This document shows positions 44,008 through 55,130 of a DNA stretch of 64,000 nucleotides, piece by piece. Positions within the stretch are counted from its first letter, which is position 1. Each line of letters begins with the position of its first letter. The translations under genes and the position numbers were made by a program. Source of the DNA: Pelecanus crispus (lineage: Eukaryota > Chordata > Aves > Pelecaniformes > Pelecanidae); the NCBI RefSeq assembly GCF_030463565.1, contig NC_134656.1, forward strand, positions 1,307,001 to 1,371,000. Reading direction: 5' to 3'. Under the pieces are notes generated by a model. The model made no database searches. It was not told where the DNA came from and saw only the letters and a program-made list of their open reading frames with translations.

Positions 44008-44519
44008 TTAGCGCAGGTGGGGCGTGGAGGAGCCCAGGTAGGTGCGGAGGTCGCTGAGGGTGGACGGGATGATCTTGGCGGGGATGGTCTCCCGGTTGAG
44101 CGCCCGGTGGGCGGCGAAGCGGTGGCAGCCCCCGAAGGAGTAGAAGTAATCCCCGCCCTGGCTGCCCTTGATCCAGAGCACATCGATGGGGGGCACGCGC
44201 TCGGGGTCCTCCTGGGAAGGGACAGACCCCCCGAGAGCAACGCACGCCCCGGCACCCCCCCGACCCGCCTGTGCCAGGGCCTCGGAGCTGCGAGCTTCCC
44301 CGGCGGGGCACCCCAGGGTGGCACGGGTGGGTGCACGGGCGGCTGCCCCCCACGCCCCGGGGACAGCGGGGCTGTGCTCACCTGCAGGGTCTCTACCAGG
44401 CTCTGCACCTTGCCCGGCTCCAGCTCCGCGGGGAGGGGACGGATGAGGACGCGCATGGGCACGTTGTGCACGGCCGAGATGTGCTGCGTGTGGATGCTCT
44501 GGTCCCCGGCCTCCGCCAT
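44008..44519 (-). CDS. SRXN1: Sulfiredoxin-1, two exons
   Basis: Sulfiredoxin uses ATP and thiol to reduce the over-oxidised catalytic cysteine (sulfinic acid) of 2-Cys peroxiredoxins. Exon 1 is 44519-44382 (46 codons, donor GTGAGC); exon 2 is 44211-44008 (67 codons plus TAA); total 113 aa. The protein has [17 protein letters not shown], then [20 protein letters not shown] and the catalytic-cysteine motif FGGCHRF, then [20 protein letters not shown]. Human SRXN1 is 137 aa; the difference is the N-terminal glycine-rich leader, which here is only [13 protein letters not shown] chose this ATG because it fits the conserved core directly; an upstream in-frame start in the GC-rich leader cannot be excluded. 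No break was seen. Confidence 0.95.
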
Positions 44520-44639
44520 GGCTGCTACTGGGACACGGCCTCCTTCTTCCTTCTGCCCACCTGGCTGAGCCCGCGGCACCACCCCGAGCAGCGTGGCACC
44601 CAGCCGGGCCCCTCTGCTTCCTCCTCCATCGTCACCACC

Positions 44640-46130
44640 GCCGCCCCGCCGTTTTGCAGAGTCACAGTGAAGGGACAGGACAGGCAGGGCTGGGCTGCTG
44701 GGACCGGTGCCAGCGCCGACTGGCCTGCTTCCCGCTCCTCGCTGCCCCGGCGAGGCTGTGGTCACGGCTGCCCTCGGCTCCCTGTCCGAGCGGGGCACCC
44801 CTTGGCACGCAGCGGCTGAGCCCCCGCCAAGGCTGCTCGCCGTGCCGGGGGTCCCCGGGGGTCTCTGCTCCTGCCCGGCCATGCCAGAGCTCTAAGCATC
44901 TGCGTGCGGCGTCTCAGCCATGAGCTGGGATGTGCCCCCAGCCTGCCTGGCTGTGCCAGCACCGCATCCCCATCCCAGAGCCCCCTCCCTGCTGCGCCGA
45001 TGCCTGCAGGGTCCTTGGTGAGGAAGAGGTGGCGTGAAACAGCCCCGGGGCTGAGCGGCGAAGCACGGCTGCTCCCCGTTCACCGCCGTGCTCCAGCCCT
45101 GAATCTTTCTAGGTCATTTCTGCAGATGGAGGAGAGGCTCCCAGCAAGAACTGGGCCTCCTGCCCCACCGGCTGCCGGAAGCGGGGCAGCCTGGATCCAT
45201 AGCGGGGCCGTGGCACTGGCAGGAGGCTGCTCCCAGCACCCTTGCCCTGGCTGCCGGGGGGTACGGAGGGGCCCCAGCCCCAGGGCTGACTCAGAAAGGC
45301 GCTGGGTGATTCACCGCCCCGTGCGAGGGCCGGGGCCGGGGCCGGTGACGGTCGGGGACAGGCTTGCGAGGCTCCGGGATGATCTTTTCATAGGATGAAT
45401 CGGTGATGACTTTGCAGGTGAATTGCTGCCTGCGGGGCAGCACTGATGTCACCCGGAGCACAAGGCTCGGCGAGGGCTTTGCTGATGAGCTGGAGGCTGA
45501 AAATAATTTACCCTCCCCCTTTGGCACCCATCTGTGGGGGCGGAAGGCAGCGAGAGGGGCGGGGGGCAGCGGCGGGGGCTCTGCCAGCTTGTTCCCACTG
45601 CCCCTGACCCGTGCCTGCGCGGGTGGGAGTGGGTGCGAATGCGACGGCAGCCGAAATAAAATGGGCTCACCAAACCCTTCCCGTCCAGCGTGGCCGGGTG
45701 GGGCTGGGGGTGCGTGAGCATCGCTGGGCATCCCCCGGGGCTGCCCGCCAGGCTCTCCGCCCCGCTGCCGGGATTTCACACGGCGCTTTACTTCCAGGTC
45801 AATGCTCTGCCGCTGCTTGCAGCCTCCCTGGCGCTTTCGCAAGCGGGATGGCATTACGAACCCACCGCTCGCCGCGGCAGGGGGGTGTCTGGCTGCTGCC
45901 CGCCGGCTGGCAAAGCGGGCAGCGCCGGGTGCTCCGGGTGCGTCAGCCACCCCGTTCCTGCCCGGCTGCCGGGGCATCTCCACCCCTTGGTTTGGGGCAG
46001 ACGTTTTCTGTGCGATGCTCCTGCCCAGGGCTGCCCTTGGGCGCAGGCACAGGGCACCGCAGGATGGGCAGGCCGGCAGCTCACGTGCCACCACCCGCCA
46101 CCGCCTGTACAAATCCCCCAAGACACACGG
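44640..46130. other. Intergenic DNA between SRXN1 and SCRT2
   Basis: No gene was recognised. The AT-richer 45340-45530 block (TGATCTTTTCATAGGATGAA, TGAAAATAATTTACC) stands out and may be a conserved noncoding element. The open frames are not supported by any family or splice pattern. Confidence 0.4.
45285..45293 (-). promoter_or_regulatory. SRXN1: Candidate antioxidant/AP-1 element upstream of SRXN1
   Basis: The minus strand reads TGAGTCAGC, an AP-1 core extended to the MAF/NRF2 half-site, about 770 bp upstream of the SRXN1 ATG. Mammalian SRXN1 is known to be induced by NRF2 and AP-1, so site and gene fit. A weaker TGATTCA follows at about 45307. Function is inferred. Confidence 0.4.
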
Positions 46131-46139
46131 TTAGTGGCA

Positions 46140-48247
46140 GAAATCCCTTTTATATCCCTGAATTGCGTTACAAGTAATACTGCGGGCGGCCGGTTCTCAG
46201 TAGACTTGTCTTAACTGGGGGCTGTCGAGTACAAAACCTGGCAGAAAAAAATCTATCATGCACGGAAAATTATTGCTGTAGTATCTGCTATTTACAGTAT
46301 AGACAGGGGCAGAGGCGCGGCGCTCCGTGCCTGCCTGGCTGAGGGATGCGGTGCTGCCGCGGAGAAGCGCCGGCATCGCGGGGAAAGCCTGAACTGCCGC
46401 GTGCTCCCCGGCGGGGTGCCTGCGTGGCCGGGGCGATGCTCTTCCCCTGCACGGGGGTGCGGACGCGTGGCCACCGTGCCACGGCAGCGAGGACCGCGAC
46501 GAGGACATCCCTGGGAGGTGTCGAGCCCGCGAGCCGCAGCCGCGCCAGCGTGCGGGGAGCGGGTGGGCGCCGAGGCGGCGGGAGGAAGACGGTGCAGGGA
46601 GGAAGACAGCGCAGGAAGACGGTGTGGGGGTACGCGAGTGTGGCCCCGTGGGGTGCCGGGCTGAACCCCGAAGGTGTCGGGGAGCGGCACGGGGTGATGG
46701 GGCCGTGGCAGCTCGCGGCCCGAGGTAGGAAGCGGAGGCGCGGGTCGGGCCCCGCTCCGGGATGCCGCGCACACGGTGCTCGCTCTGAGGCCAGCGCCGG
46801 GATGCTCCGCTGGGAGGTTGCATAGAATGGCTGGTTTGTCCCCACCGGGCTGGCGCGGGGTAGGGAGCAGAGCAGGAGCCTGCGGCAGCGAGGAAGATGA
46901 AGGAGAAGGGCTTTGACTTCGGGGGAGGCTTGCAGGGCGCAGAGCCCGGGCCGCTGGGCCAGCTCGTGCCCTCCTGCCTCCGTGCCCACTGCATGGTCCG
47001 CTCTCGGGGTCCTGTCCCCGTCCGTGTCACCGCGGCTGTGTCCTGGGCACGGCGGCTCTGCTGCAGCTCTGCCACCTCCTGCAAGCTGGCGCTGGCACGG
47101 CCCTGCCAGTCTTGGCAAATAAATAGTGAAAAGCATAATAAATAAATAATACAAATAAGAACATTTAAATAGACTCACCCAAACCTTACGGCTACACTGA
47201 CCCCCTCCTCCTGAGCGCAGGCGGGGGGCGATGGCGAGGGGGCCGGGAGCCGGCCGGGGAGGGGGCCGGGCAGAGGCTGGGGGTGCGTGGGGCACGGTTG
47301 GGGTTTCGGTGCTGCCCCGGGGCTCGGTCTCTGGCCCAGCCGCCGGCACGGCTGTTCGCACGGCGAGGGGGGCTGCACCTGCCCGGGGGGGCTGTCCCCC
47401 AGCCCATCACCGTGGTGGGGGGCAGTCGGGCCTGGCCAAGCCGGGAGCTGGCAGGGGACGTGCCCCGCGGGTCTCTACTGGGCTCCCCTCGCTCTTCCCC
47501 TGACGCTGGGGCTGTGGAGCCACGGTGCCGCGGTGAGCACCGTGCCACGGGGCCATGTCCCACCCGACCGTGCCAGGCAGGGGGGCATCAGGGTGCCCCA
47601 GGGCGCGGGCGGTGGGCTGCGGGGACCCCAGCCTCCAAGGGTGACTGACAGCCCTGCCCTTCCGTCAGCCGCGCCGTCCGTCAGTCCCGCCGAGCCTTCA
47701 GTCGTACCGGCCCATGGTCCCGTCTGAGTTAGGGTCAAGGTGAGTTTTTGCTCCTGGAGGGGAGCAAAAAAGTGTCTTTTCTCCCCCGGGATCCCCCGGG
47801 AGGAGAAGCAGCAGCTCTAAATAAATAATAGTAATAAATTAAATAAATAGAGGCGAAAGTCACGAGCTGGGGGAGGAAAGTCCCTCCTGGGTCTGGAAGA
47901 GGTCCCCGGGCGAGTCCCCCGCAGAGAGACCTGCCTGGCTGCGGGGGGGCTCGGGGACCCGTGGGCTCGGAACCGGGTCCCGCTGCGGAGCCGGCCGGAT
48001 CCGGCCCATCCCAGGGAGCGCTGAGGCCCCCTCCTCCCAGGTGGGAAGTGAGACTGCGGGGACGCATCCTCCAGCCACGGCGCAGCCACAAACCGGCCGG
48101 CTGCAGCTGCAGGAGTGCTGGCGCGGGGACAAGGACCGGGATGGGGATGGGGATGGGGATGAGGACAAGGACGGGGACGGGGACGGGGATGGGGGTGAGG
48201 ATGAGGATAGGGATGGGGAAGGGGATGTGCCGCAGTGGGCTGGGGGG
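46140..48247 (-). other. SCRT2: Presumed long SCRT2 3' UTR with AT-rich islands
   Basis: Downstream of the SCRT2 stop the DNA is GC-rich except for three sharply AT-rich islands: 47816-47852, 47115-47175 and 46140-46310. In the sense direction the first two are rich in ATTTA and TATTTATT, as in AU-rich mRNA decay elements. The last holds TACTGTAAATAGCAG and GATATAAAAG; TATAAA at 46154-46149 is a possible variant poly(A) signal. A UTR of about 2.1 kb is inferred. Confidence 0.4.
48130..48235. repeat. GGGGAT hexanucleotide repeat just past the SCRT2 stop
   Basis: About 100 bp of GGGGAT, GGACGG and GAGGAT units begin 13 bp after the SCRT2 stop codon. The mRNA strand would be CCCCAT-rich; the other strand could form G-quadruplexes. 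Confidence 0.85.
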
Positions 48248-51200
48248 CTAGTTCCCTATTGCACAGCTGTGTTCGGAGCCCTTGAAGCAGGCGGACTCGT
48301 AGTGCTTGTTGAGGTACGACTTGAGGGCGAAGGTCTTCTCGCACTGCTTGCACTTGTAGTGCTTGAAGGCGGAGTGGGTCTGCATGTGGGCGCGCAGGTT
48401 GGAGCGGTCGGCGAAGGCTTTCCCGCAGTGGGAGCAGCCGAAGGGCTTCTCCCCGGTGTGCGACCGCATGTGGCCCTGCAGCAGCCAGGGCCGGCTGAAG
48501 GCTTTGCCGCACACGTCGCACTTGTGCTTGAGGTTGTGGGTGAGGACGTGCATGGCCAGGGCGGGCATGGAGACGTAAGCCTTGCCGCAGGTGGGGCATT
48601 TCCTCGCCATCTTGCTGTCCAGGCTGCGGTGGGTCTGCTTGTGCCGGCTGAGGTTGGACGAGGTGGCGTAGGTCTTGCCGCACTCGGGGCAGGAGTGACG
48701 GTGGCTGCCGCGGCGCTGGCTCTCGCTGCGCCGCCGTGACCGCCCGTCCGTGATGAAGAAGGCGTCCATGGAGTAGCTGTCCGTCACCGCTGCCTCCCCG
48801 TTGAAGTAGCGGGCGGAAAAGCTGGACTGGGGGCTCTCGGGGTCGCTGTACTCCTCGTGACCGGGCGCGTAGGCTGGGTCCGGCGGCGGCGGCGGCAGAC
48901 CCTGCTTCTTGTCGGTGTCGTAGCCGGCGGGTGCCAGGCAGTGCTGGAGGTACCCTGCGGGGACAACACAGCGGGGTCACCATCCCTCTGGGCCAGCCCC
49001 AGCGGGGACGGGGAAAAGCCATGAGCCAAAAATGCACGTTGGGGGGTGCAGAACCAGGGCTGTCCCCCCCCGCACCGGTCCCTGTCCCCGCTCAGCCCCG
49101 GGGGCTGCCCCTGAGCACCGGAGCTGCTTCATCTGCGCAGGGGCTGAGCCTGCCCAAGCTCCTGTCCGCATTTGCCGGCAGGATGGGTCCCATCCCGCGG
49201 GGTTGCCCGGGGTGGGAGCTGGGATGGGGCTGTGGGACCCCCAGCTGCGCCTGCTGGGGTGCCGCCCCGCTGCCCCGGCTGCCAGCAGCCCCCGGGGGCC
49301 ATTCGCCGCCAGACAGCTGTCAGTGCCGAGAGCTTCATTGTTCACCGGGGCAGGCATCGGTAATGAGCTCTGCTCCGTCCACCTCCTCGCCTCCAGAAAT
49401 CCGGGGTGGCTGGGGCGAGGGGGAAGAGGCCACCCAAAGGGGCTGGGGATGGCCCCCCGCTTCCCCCGTCCCCCGCGGGGGTTGTTCCCCAGGGATGCGG
49501 CAGCACCTGGAGGCCAGCAGCACCGGGGCCCTGGGCTCGCGCCGAGGAGGGGGACCCACGGCCCCCCAGGCGCAGCGCGGGGCTCGGGTGGTCCTCCCGC
49601 AGCGTCACCCCTGCGTGACATTGGGGTGCTCACAGCCCGGCTCTGGGTAAGGGAGTCCCGACCCGTGGCAGAGTGGGCGCCACGTGGGCATCCCCGTCCC
49701 TCCGTGCCGGCGCACGAAGGTCACCGTGGGAGAAGCACCGCGGCCCGTGAGCCCGTGGGACACGCTGCCACCCTGCGTCCCCCAAATTGGTCCCGGTGGT
49801 CTCCTGCCTCGTGCGTGCTGGCCCTCGCCAACCTTTTCAGGGGACACGTCCCTGCTGTCGGTGACAGCAGGGGCTGGCGGGGGCCCGGGGTCGATAAGTG
49901 GCCAGGCTCACCCCAGCTGCGGCTGAGCACCCCCTAAACCCAGGCCCCCTCCCACCCACGGGACCCCCCGTCCCCCTGCCCTGCTGATCCTGCCGGGGCG
50001 AGCGGCTGCTGCCGTTCATCCCACGGGAGGCTGGGGGTGTCTGCGGTGGGGAGGGGGCTGCGGGGGGTGGGGGCAGAGCTCGGCCCCCCCGTCCCCCCGC
50101 ACCGTGCTGACAGCGCGGTCGCGCGGGCTGTGCAGAAAGCGCTCTGCTCAGCAATTTCTCACGCTGCCTGCGAGCATGCAGCAAGGTTATTTCCAGGAGA
50201 GCAGCGTCGGCAGCTTCTGCCCAGCTGCAGCACATCCCTCCCCCCACCAGCTCCTGGCTCCCGATGCGGGGGGGAGCAGAGGACCCCCCCCGGGCCTCGC
50301 ACCCCTGCCCCTGGCAGGCAAAGCCCACCGCAGGCTGGGGGGCGGCGAGCCAGCCGAAACGGGGGGCCCAGCAACGCAGCGGTCGGGCGGTCTTGGCTTG
50401 TGCGTGGCTGGATGGGGCCCATCCCCGCACCCAGCTCAGCCTCCCGGTCCCCGAGCAGCCAGGACCCCCCCAGCCCATGGCTCGGGACGGACGCCCCCCG
50501 CCCCCTTTTCCACGGCAGGTCCCTGGGCCGCCCCGTCGGGGGTCTCTGCCGAGCCCGGCTGACCCCCAGAGCCCACCTCGGTGTCCCCTGGCAGGACGAG
50601 GCCCCGGGGACCCCGGCCACCCCCCGCCCGGCTCTTCGCACCTCTCCCGGTGTTGCGGGGAGGGGGCTGCCCCCCGCCTCCCCCCCGCCCCCCCCCGCCT
50701 GCTCCCCGTGTCCCGGCCCCCGCCGCGCTCCCGGGGGGGCTCGGGGCACCGCTGCGAACAATGGAACCCGCAGGCACGGCGAGGCTGCGCCCCCCCCGCC
50801 TGCCCCCGCAGCCCGGCTGCTCAGTGACACCCCCCTCCCCCAAAAAAAAACCCCAACTTGTGGTGGGCAGGAGCCGGCCCCGCTGCACCCCCGGGGTGGA
50901 GGGAGCGGGTCGGGCCGGGACGGCGTGGGCTGCCCACGGGGGCTGCCGCTGTCACGCAGGGGCTGTTTCCCCAAGGACCAACTTCGGCAGGGGCCCGCTG
51001 GCCCCGCAGCGGGGGGCACAAGGCGAGGGGGGGACCCCCCCCCACCCCCCCCACCCCGCTGCACCCCCCCGCACGACGCCCGGCTGCGGGACACAACCCC
51101 GCCCCCCCCCCCCCCCAGCCCCCCCCGGTGCCCCGCCGGGCGCACACACAATAGCGGCGGGGGGGTCCCCCCCGGAGCCCCCCGGCCCCGCACTCACCAT

Positions 51201-51321
51201 CGCCGGCGGCGGGGCCGGGCAGCGCGTAGGGGGGCTCCAGGGGGGCGTAGGGGGGCGCGGGGGCCCCGGCGGCCGGGAACGCCTCCGCCTTCAGCTTCTT
51301 CACCAGGAAGGAGCGGGGCAT
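48248..51321 (-). CDS. SCRT2: Scratch family transcriptional repressor 2, two exons
   Basis: SCRT2 is a Snail-superfamily zinc-finger repressor of newborn neurons that binds E-boxes. Exon 1 is 51321-51198 and begins with the SNAG domain MPRSFLVKK, which recruits LSD1/HDAC co-repressors in this family; the donor is GTGAGT. Exon 2 is 48954-48248 (acceptor CCGCAG, stop TAG). The sum is 831 nt, 276 aa. Exon 2 has EEYSDPESPQSSFSARYFNG and VTDSYSMDAFFITDGRSRRR, then five fingers at about residues 130-150, 161-181, 187-207, 215-235 and 243-264. The TGEKPFGC linker precedes finger 4, and the last finger is the C2HC type of the Snail group (KHYESAC). Human SCRT2 is about 30 residues longer, mostly in a glycine-rich spacer absent here. 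No break was seen. Confidence 0.95.
48960..51190 (-). other. SCRT2: SCRT2 intron
   Basis: This GC-rich intron of 2.2 kb has C and G homopolymer runs, especially 50660-51130. Long frames on both strands here are compositional and no independent gene was recognised. Confidence 0.75.
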
Positions 51322-51760
51322 GGCGGGGCCGGGCCGGCGCCCTCAGCACTGGACAGCTCCGGTACCGGCACCGCCACCGGCCCCGGCACCGGCCCCCGCC
51401 CCCCCCGGCCCGGCCCCGCGCTGCTCCCGGTGCTCCGGCCCCGGCTGTGCGGGCGGCGAGGCGCGGGGAGCCGAGTGCGAGGGGCGGGCAGGCAGGCAGG
51501 GCGAGGAGGAGGAGGAGGAGGAGGAGGAGGAGGGGAGGGGGAGGAGAGGAGGAGGAGGAGGGGGAGGAAGGCAGGCGGCCGGGGGGGGGGGGGGGAGGAG
51601 GGGGCTGCTCCACCCAGCTCGCCCGGGGTCCCCCCGGAGCCCCCCGAGCCACCGGCAGCGCCGGGCGCCCCGGGCATCTCGGCAGCGTGGGGTCCCCGCG
51701 CCCTCCCCCCCCCGGTTCCCCCCTCCCCGGCCACGGACAATGGGGACACGCAGGGACGGG
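51322..51760. promoter_or_regulatory. SCRT2: SCRT2 CpG-island promoter with GGA and G runs
   Basis: Upstream of the SCRT2 ATG the DNA is extremely GC-rich, with CCGGCACCGGCCCC-type repeats, a GGA trinucleotide run at about 51504-51560 and a G run of about 14 near 51582. No TATA box was found. The start of transcription is not visible. Confidence 0.55.
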
Positions 51761-51849
51761 GGGGGGTGGGACACACCGCTGCCTCCCACCGCCTTTGTCT
51801 CCCTGCCGCCAGCCCCCAGGGCCTGCGACGGAGGGGGCTTCGGGAGCGG

Positions 51850-52260
51850 GTCCCCATCCCTGTCCCTTGTCCCCATCCCTGTCTCTTGTCCCCATTGCTG
51901 TCCCTTGTCCCCATCGCTGTCCCTTGTCCCCATCGCTGTCCTTGTTTCTCGCCCCTTTCTCCCATCCCTATCCTCGCTCCCTGTTCCTATCCCGGTTCCC
52001 TGTCCCCATTCCTGCCCCTTTTCCCTGTCTTCATCTCTGTCCCCGCTGACCCCTTTCCCTCCTCCCTTCCTCTGTCCCTTGTTCTCTGTCCCCTTCCCTG
52101 TCCCCTCTTCCCTGCCCTCATCCCTGTCCCACCTCTGTCCTGTCCCCATCCCTGCCCACTGCCCCGTCCCCCCCACCCCCATTCCCCTTCCCTATCCCTT
52201 TTCCCACCTTTTCTCCCCTTTTCCCCTCTCCCTGTCCCCATCCCCGTCCCCGGGGAAGCT
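51850..52260. repeat. TGTCCCTTGTCCCCATC-type pyrimidine minisatellite
   Basis: About 400 bp of C/T-rich units such as TGTCCCTTGTCCCCATCG and CCTTTCCCTGTCCCC are almost free of purines except G. This array is about 0.5 kb upstream of the SCRT2 start codon. Confidence 0.8.
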
Positions 52261-52794
52261 CCGTGACCTTCGCAGCCCACAACAATAGCGGGGCTGGTGG
52301 CGGTGCATTGTTCCCTCCCGGAGCCCCCGCTCCCCCGCCTCCCCTCGCCCGCGCTCTGCTGCCGCTCTCCCCGCAGCAGGATGAGGCCCCGGTGCTGCAG
52401 GCAGGCGCTGGCCCCGGGGCTGGCTCTCCCTGGGGCCGTGCCGGCCACGGGTGACACCAGGACCTGGCTGGCAGCGGGCCCCGCTGTCCCTGAGCCCTGC
52501 GCTACGCCGAGAGCGTTGCAGCACTTGGCTACGGCCGGTCCCTCGTCTGTCACTGCGGGCAGAGCGCTGGCACGCACAGGGCAAGCCCTGGGCAACCCCG
52601 GCCTCGGGAGGCACCAGCCCCTTTGGCCGGTCATGCACCGGGTCTGGGGGCCAAAAGCAGGACCCCCGCGGCCGGCACCCTGGGCCTGCCTGCTCACAGC
52701 CGCGTCTGCTCCTTCAGCCGTGCTCCGAGCCGGCGCTGGGGTCGTCCCTGCGTCGCGGCGGGCCGCTGTGCCCCCGCTCGCTGCTTTGTGCGGC

Positions 52795-53125
52795 AGCCCA
52801 CGGCCCACAGCATCCCACAGCCCACGGAATCCCGCAGCCCAGGGCATCCCACAGCCCACAGGATCCCACAGCCCGCGGCATCCCACGGGATCCCGCAGGA
52901 TCCCACAGCATCCCGCAGCCCTGGGTACACCATAGCCCACAGCACCTCAGAGCCTACAGCATCCCACACGATCCCGCATCCCACAACATCCTAGACCCCA
53001 GGGCATCCCACATCCCACAGGATCCCACATCCCACAGCATCCTACATCCCACAGCATCCCACATCCCACAGGATCCCACATCCCACTGCATCCCACAGCC
53101 CAGGGCACCCTGCAGCCCACCCCAC
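52795..53125. repeat. CATCCCACAGCCCA-type minisatellite
   Basis: About 330 bp of units of 10-17 bp (CATCCCACAGCCCACGG, GATCCCACATCCCACAG) form an array in which later units are more uniform than earlier ones. Confidence 0.85.
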
Positions 53126-53254
53126 CGGGCTGCTCCCGGGGCTGGGGGTCCCAGGGCTGCTCCCCACGTGGGCTGGGGTCTCGCCTCCCCCCTCCCGCAG
53201 CGCTTGGCCGGGGCTCGCGGGCAACGGCACGAGTCCCATCTGGCCCCGCAGCGC

Positions 53255-53295
53255 GGCCCTGACGTCAGGGCTCTGCCAAGTTCAAGGTCACCTCT
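53255..53295. promoter_or_regulatory. Candidate CRE and SF-1/ERR site cluster
   Basis: A full CRE palindrome TGACGTCA (53260-53267) is followed 14 bp later by TCAAGGTCA (53282-53290), a perfect SF-1/ERR-type monomer site. They lie between SCRT2 and SLC52A3. The target gene is unknown. Confidence 0.35.
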
Positions 53296-53379
53296 CCCGG
53301 AGGCCCGCAGCCCCAAGGGGGAAGTCGCCTGCCGGGCTGCTCCCAGCGTCCCCCCCGCGCACCGGGCTCCCGGCCTCCG

Positions 53380-53840
53380 TTCCCTGATTTATTTATCCGC
53401 GCGTGTGCCGTTTCTCTCCTTGAAGGCACGTTTGCAGAACGGGCGATTACTTACGCCCTAGTTGGGCCGGGCCTGCCTGCCTGCCCGCTGCCCTGGGATT
53501 TTGTCTCTCTCCAGGCTGTGGTGTAATAAGGGAGGTAATTAAGTGTAAAAGGCAGAGGGAGGGAGGGCTTGGAGAAGGGGGATAGGAACCCGGCTCCTTT
53601 CAGAGGCAGGGGACTGAGATAATGTATGTTAATAACCTGCAATCAGTCCTGCCGAGCTGTGCTAATATTGCTGACTGCAGCGGCTGGGCCCCCCCAAACC
53701 TGCCCCCGCCGCCGCGGGGAGGGGGGGGAGCTCCAGAAGAAAGGCTCAGCCTTTCTCCTCCGCTGCGGCCGGGCGAGGGCTGAATTCGTGCCTTCCTGAG
53801 CAGCTGTATGGAAATAATTCCCATTGGAGGTGATTGTTTC
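53380..53840. promoter_or_regulatory. Possible conserved enhancer between SCRT2 and SLC52A3
   Basis: Two AT-richer blocks stand out. In 53380-53665 are TGATTTATTTATCC, GGTAATTAAGTG (homeodomain TAATTA), GAGATAATG and GTTAATAACC. In 53765-53840 are the proneural-type E-box CAGCTG, AAATAATTCCCATTGG and GTGATTGTTTCC. The dense variety of developmental sites without repeats or coding frames suggests an enhancer, perhaps for SCRT2. Confidence 0.35.
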
Positions 53841-53849
53841 CCCGGCAAG

Positions 53850-55130
53850 AGGGAGGGGGCGGCGGGTGCCCGGCGGGCGAGGGTCTTTGGGGGGCTCCCA
53901 AGGGCAGGAGCATCCTTTCGGGGTGTGGGGGGACATGTCCCCGCTTCAGCTCCCGGTCTCCCTGCAAAGGCCATGGCATGCATCCTGCTCCCGGGATGAG
54001 ACAAGCCACCCCACGGTGCCCCCACACCTCCTACGGGTCCTCAGTCCCCCACTCCTGCCCCTCATCCCCCACGGGGCCGGATCCTGGACACGTCGTGGTG
54101 CTGGGGGGTCAGCCAGGAGCTGTCTGGGGGATGCCCGGTGGTGTCGGGGGGCACAGCCCGCTGCCCTCACCCCTGCCCTCTCTGCTGCCTTGGCCGCCGG
54201 CTCAGGGGGCTGCTGGCCATTAGCTATTCCAGCCGCGTCCTCCCCAGAGCCCCGAAGTGGCTCCAATCCGTGGCTTTGAGGCACGACAGGCGCGGGTCTG
54301 GTGCTGCCGCCGGCTCGGGGAGCAGATTGCCAGACAAAGGGCCGGGGACAAAGGCCCGGCTGCCTCCTGCCCCGGGGAAGGGGAGCGGGTGCGTGTGGGG
54401 CGTGGGTGCCAGCCCAGCCTGGGGTCTGCCACTGCCCCCCGAACCCCGGTGCCCACTGAGCCCCAGTACCCACTGAGCCCCCACCCCGGCTGGCACAAGC
54501 GGGGCGCAGTTGGGTACCAGGTGGCACAGCGCTGGCACCGGTCCCGTGCCACCGGTGCTGTGCTTGGCACTGCTCTGGGCACGGGGCTGTGCTGCGGCCC
54601 CTCTCCGGCTCTGCCCCCCCCCCCCCCCAGCGCTGCCCATCTCGGGGTGCAGCGCAGCTGGGATGGGGTGCAGTGGGGCACAGGGCTACGGGGAGGGAGC
54701 AGAAAGCGTGGATGGAGCCACAGCAGAGGATGGCAAACGCCAGGCAGGTCCGCCCAGTCCCACCGTGCCTCAGTTTCCCCAGCTATCGGGGCCCTTGTAA
54801 AAGCCCCCTGCCCTGTGTGCCCCCCCGGTCCCACTCCCCACGGCCCCAGCCGCCTTTGTCCCCGCAGCCGGCTGCAAACCCACCCCCCCGGGGGGAAGCC
54901 GCCGCCTCTGCCACGGCACAGGGCCAGGAATGCCGCCGGTGCCGCCAGGCACAGCTGGGGCTGTGCCCACCAGCGGGGTCCCGCGGGGGGCTTTGGGGCA
55001 CGGTCCCGAACGGCGCCAGACCCCCCCGGGGAAGGGAGGGGATGTGGCCCTGGCCGAGCGGTACCCGGGCTCGGGGGCACCGGCACAGGCAGCCCCTCTG
55101 CCCAGCGGCGCGGCGGGGCGCGGGCAGCAG
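53850..55130. other. GC-rich intergenic DNA downstream of SLC52A3
   Basis: No gene was recognised. The long frames on both strands lack any family signature. A C run near 54609 and GC-rich low-complexity sequence are present. Confidence 0.5.

Noticed and set aside
48785-48787. Start of SCRT2 at the GTG preceding TDSYSMDAF
   Set aside because: It is an internal valine of exon 2; the SNAG-bearing exon 1 at 51.3 kb and matching splice phases give the true start.
50037-52266. 670- and 561-codon plus-strand frames
   Set aside because: They run antisense through SCRT2 exon 1 and its CpG island into a C/T minisatellite; composition only.
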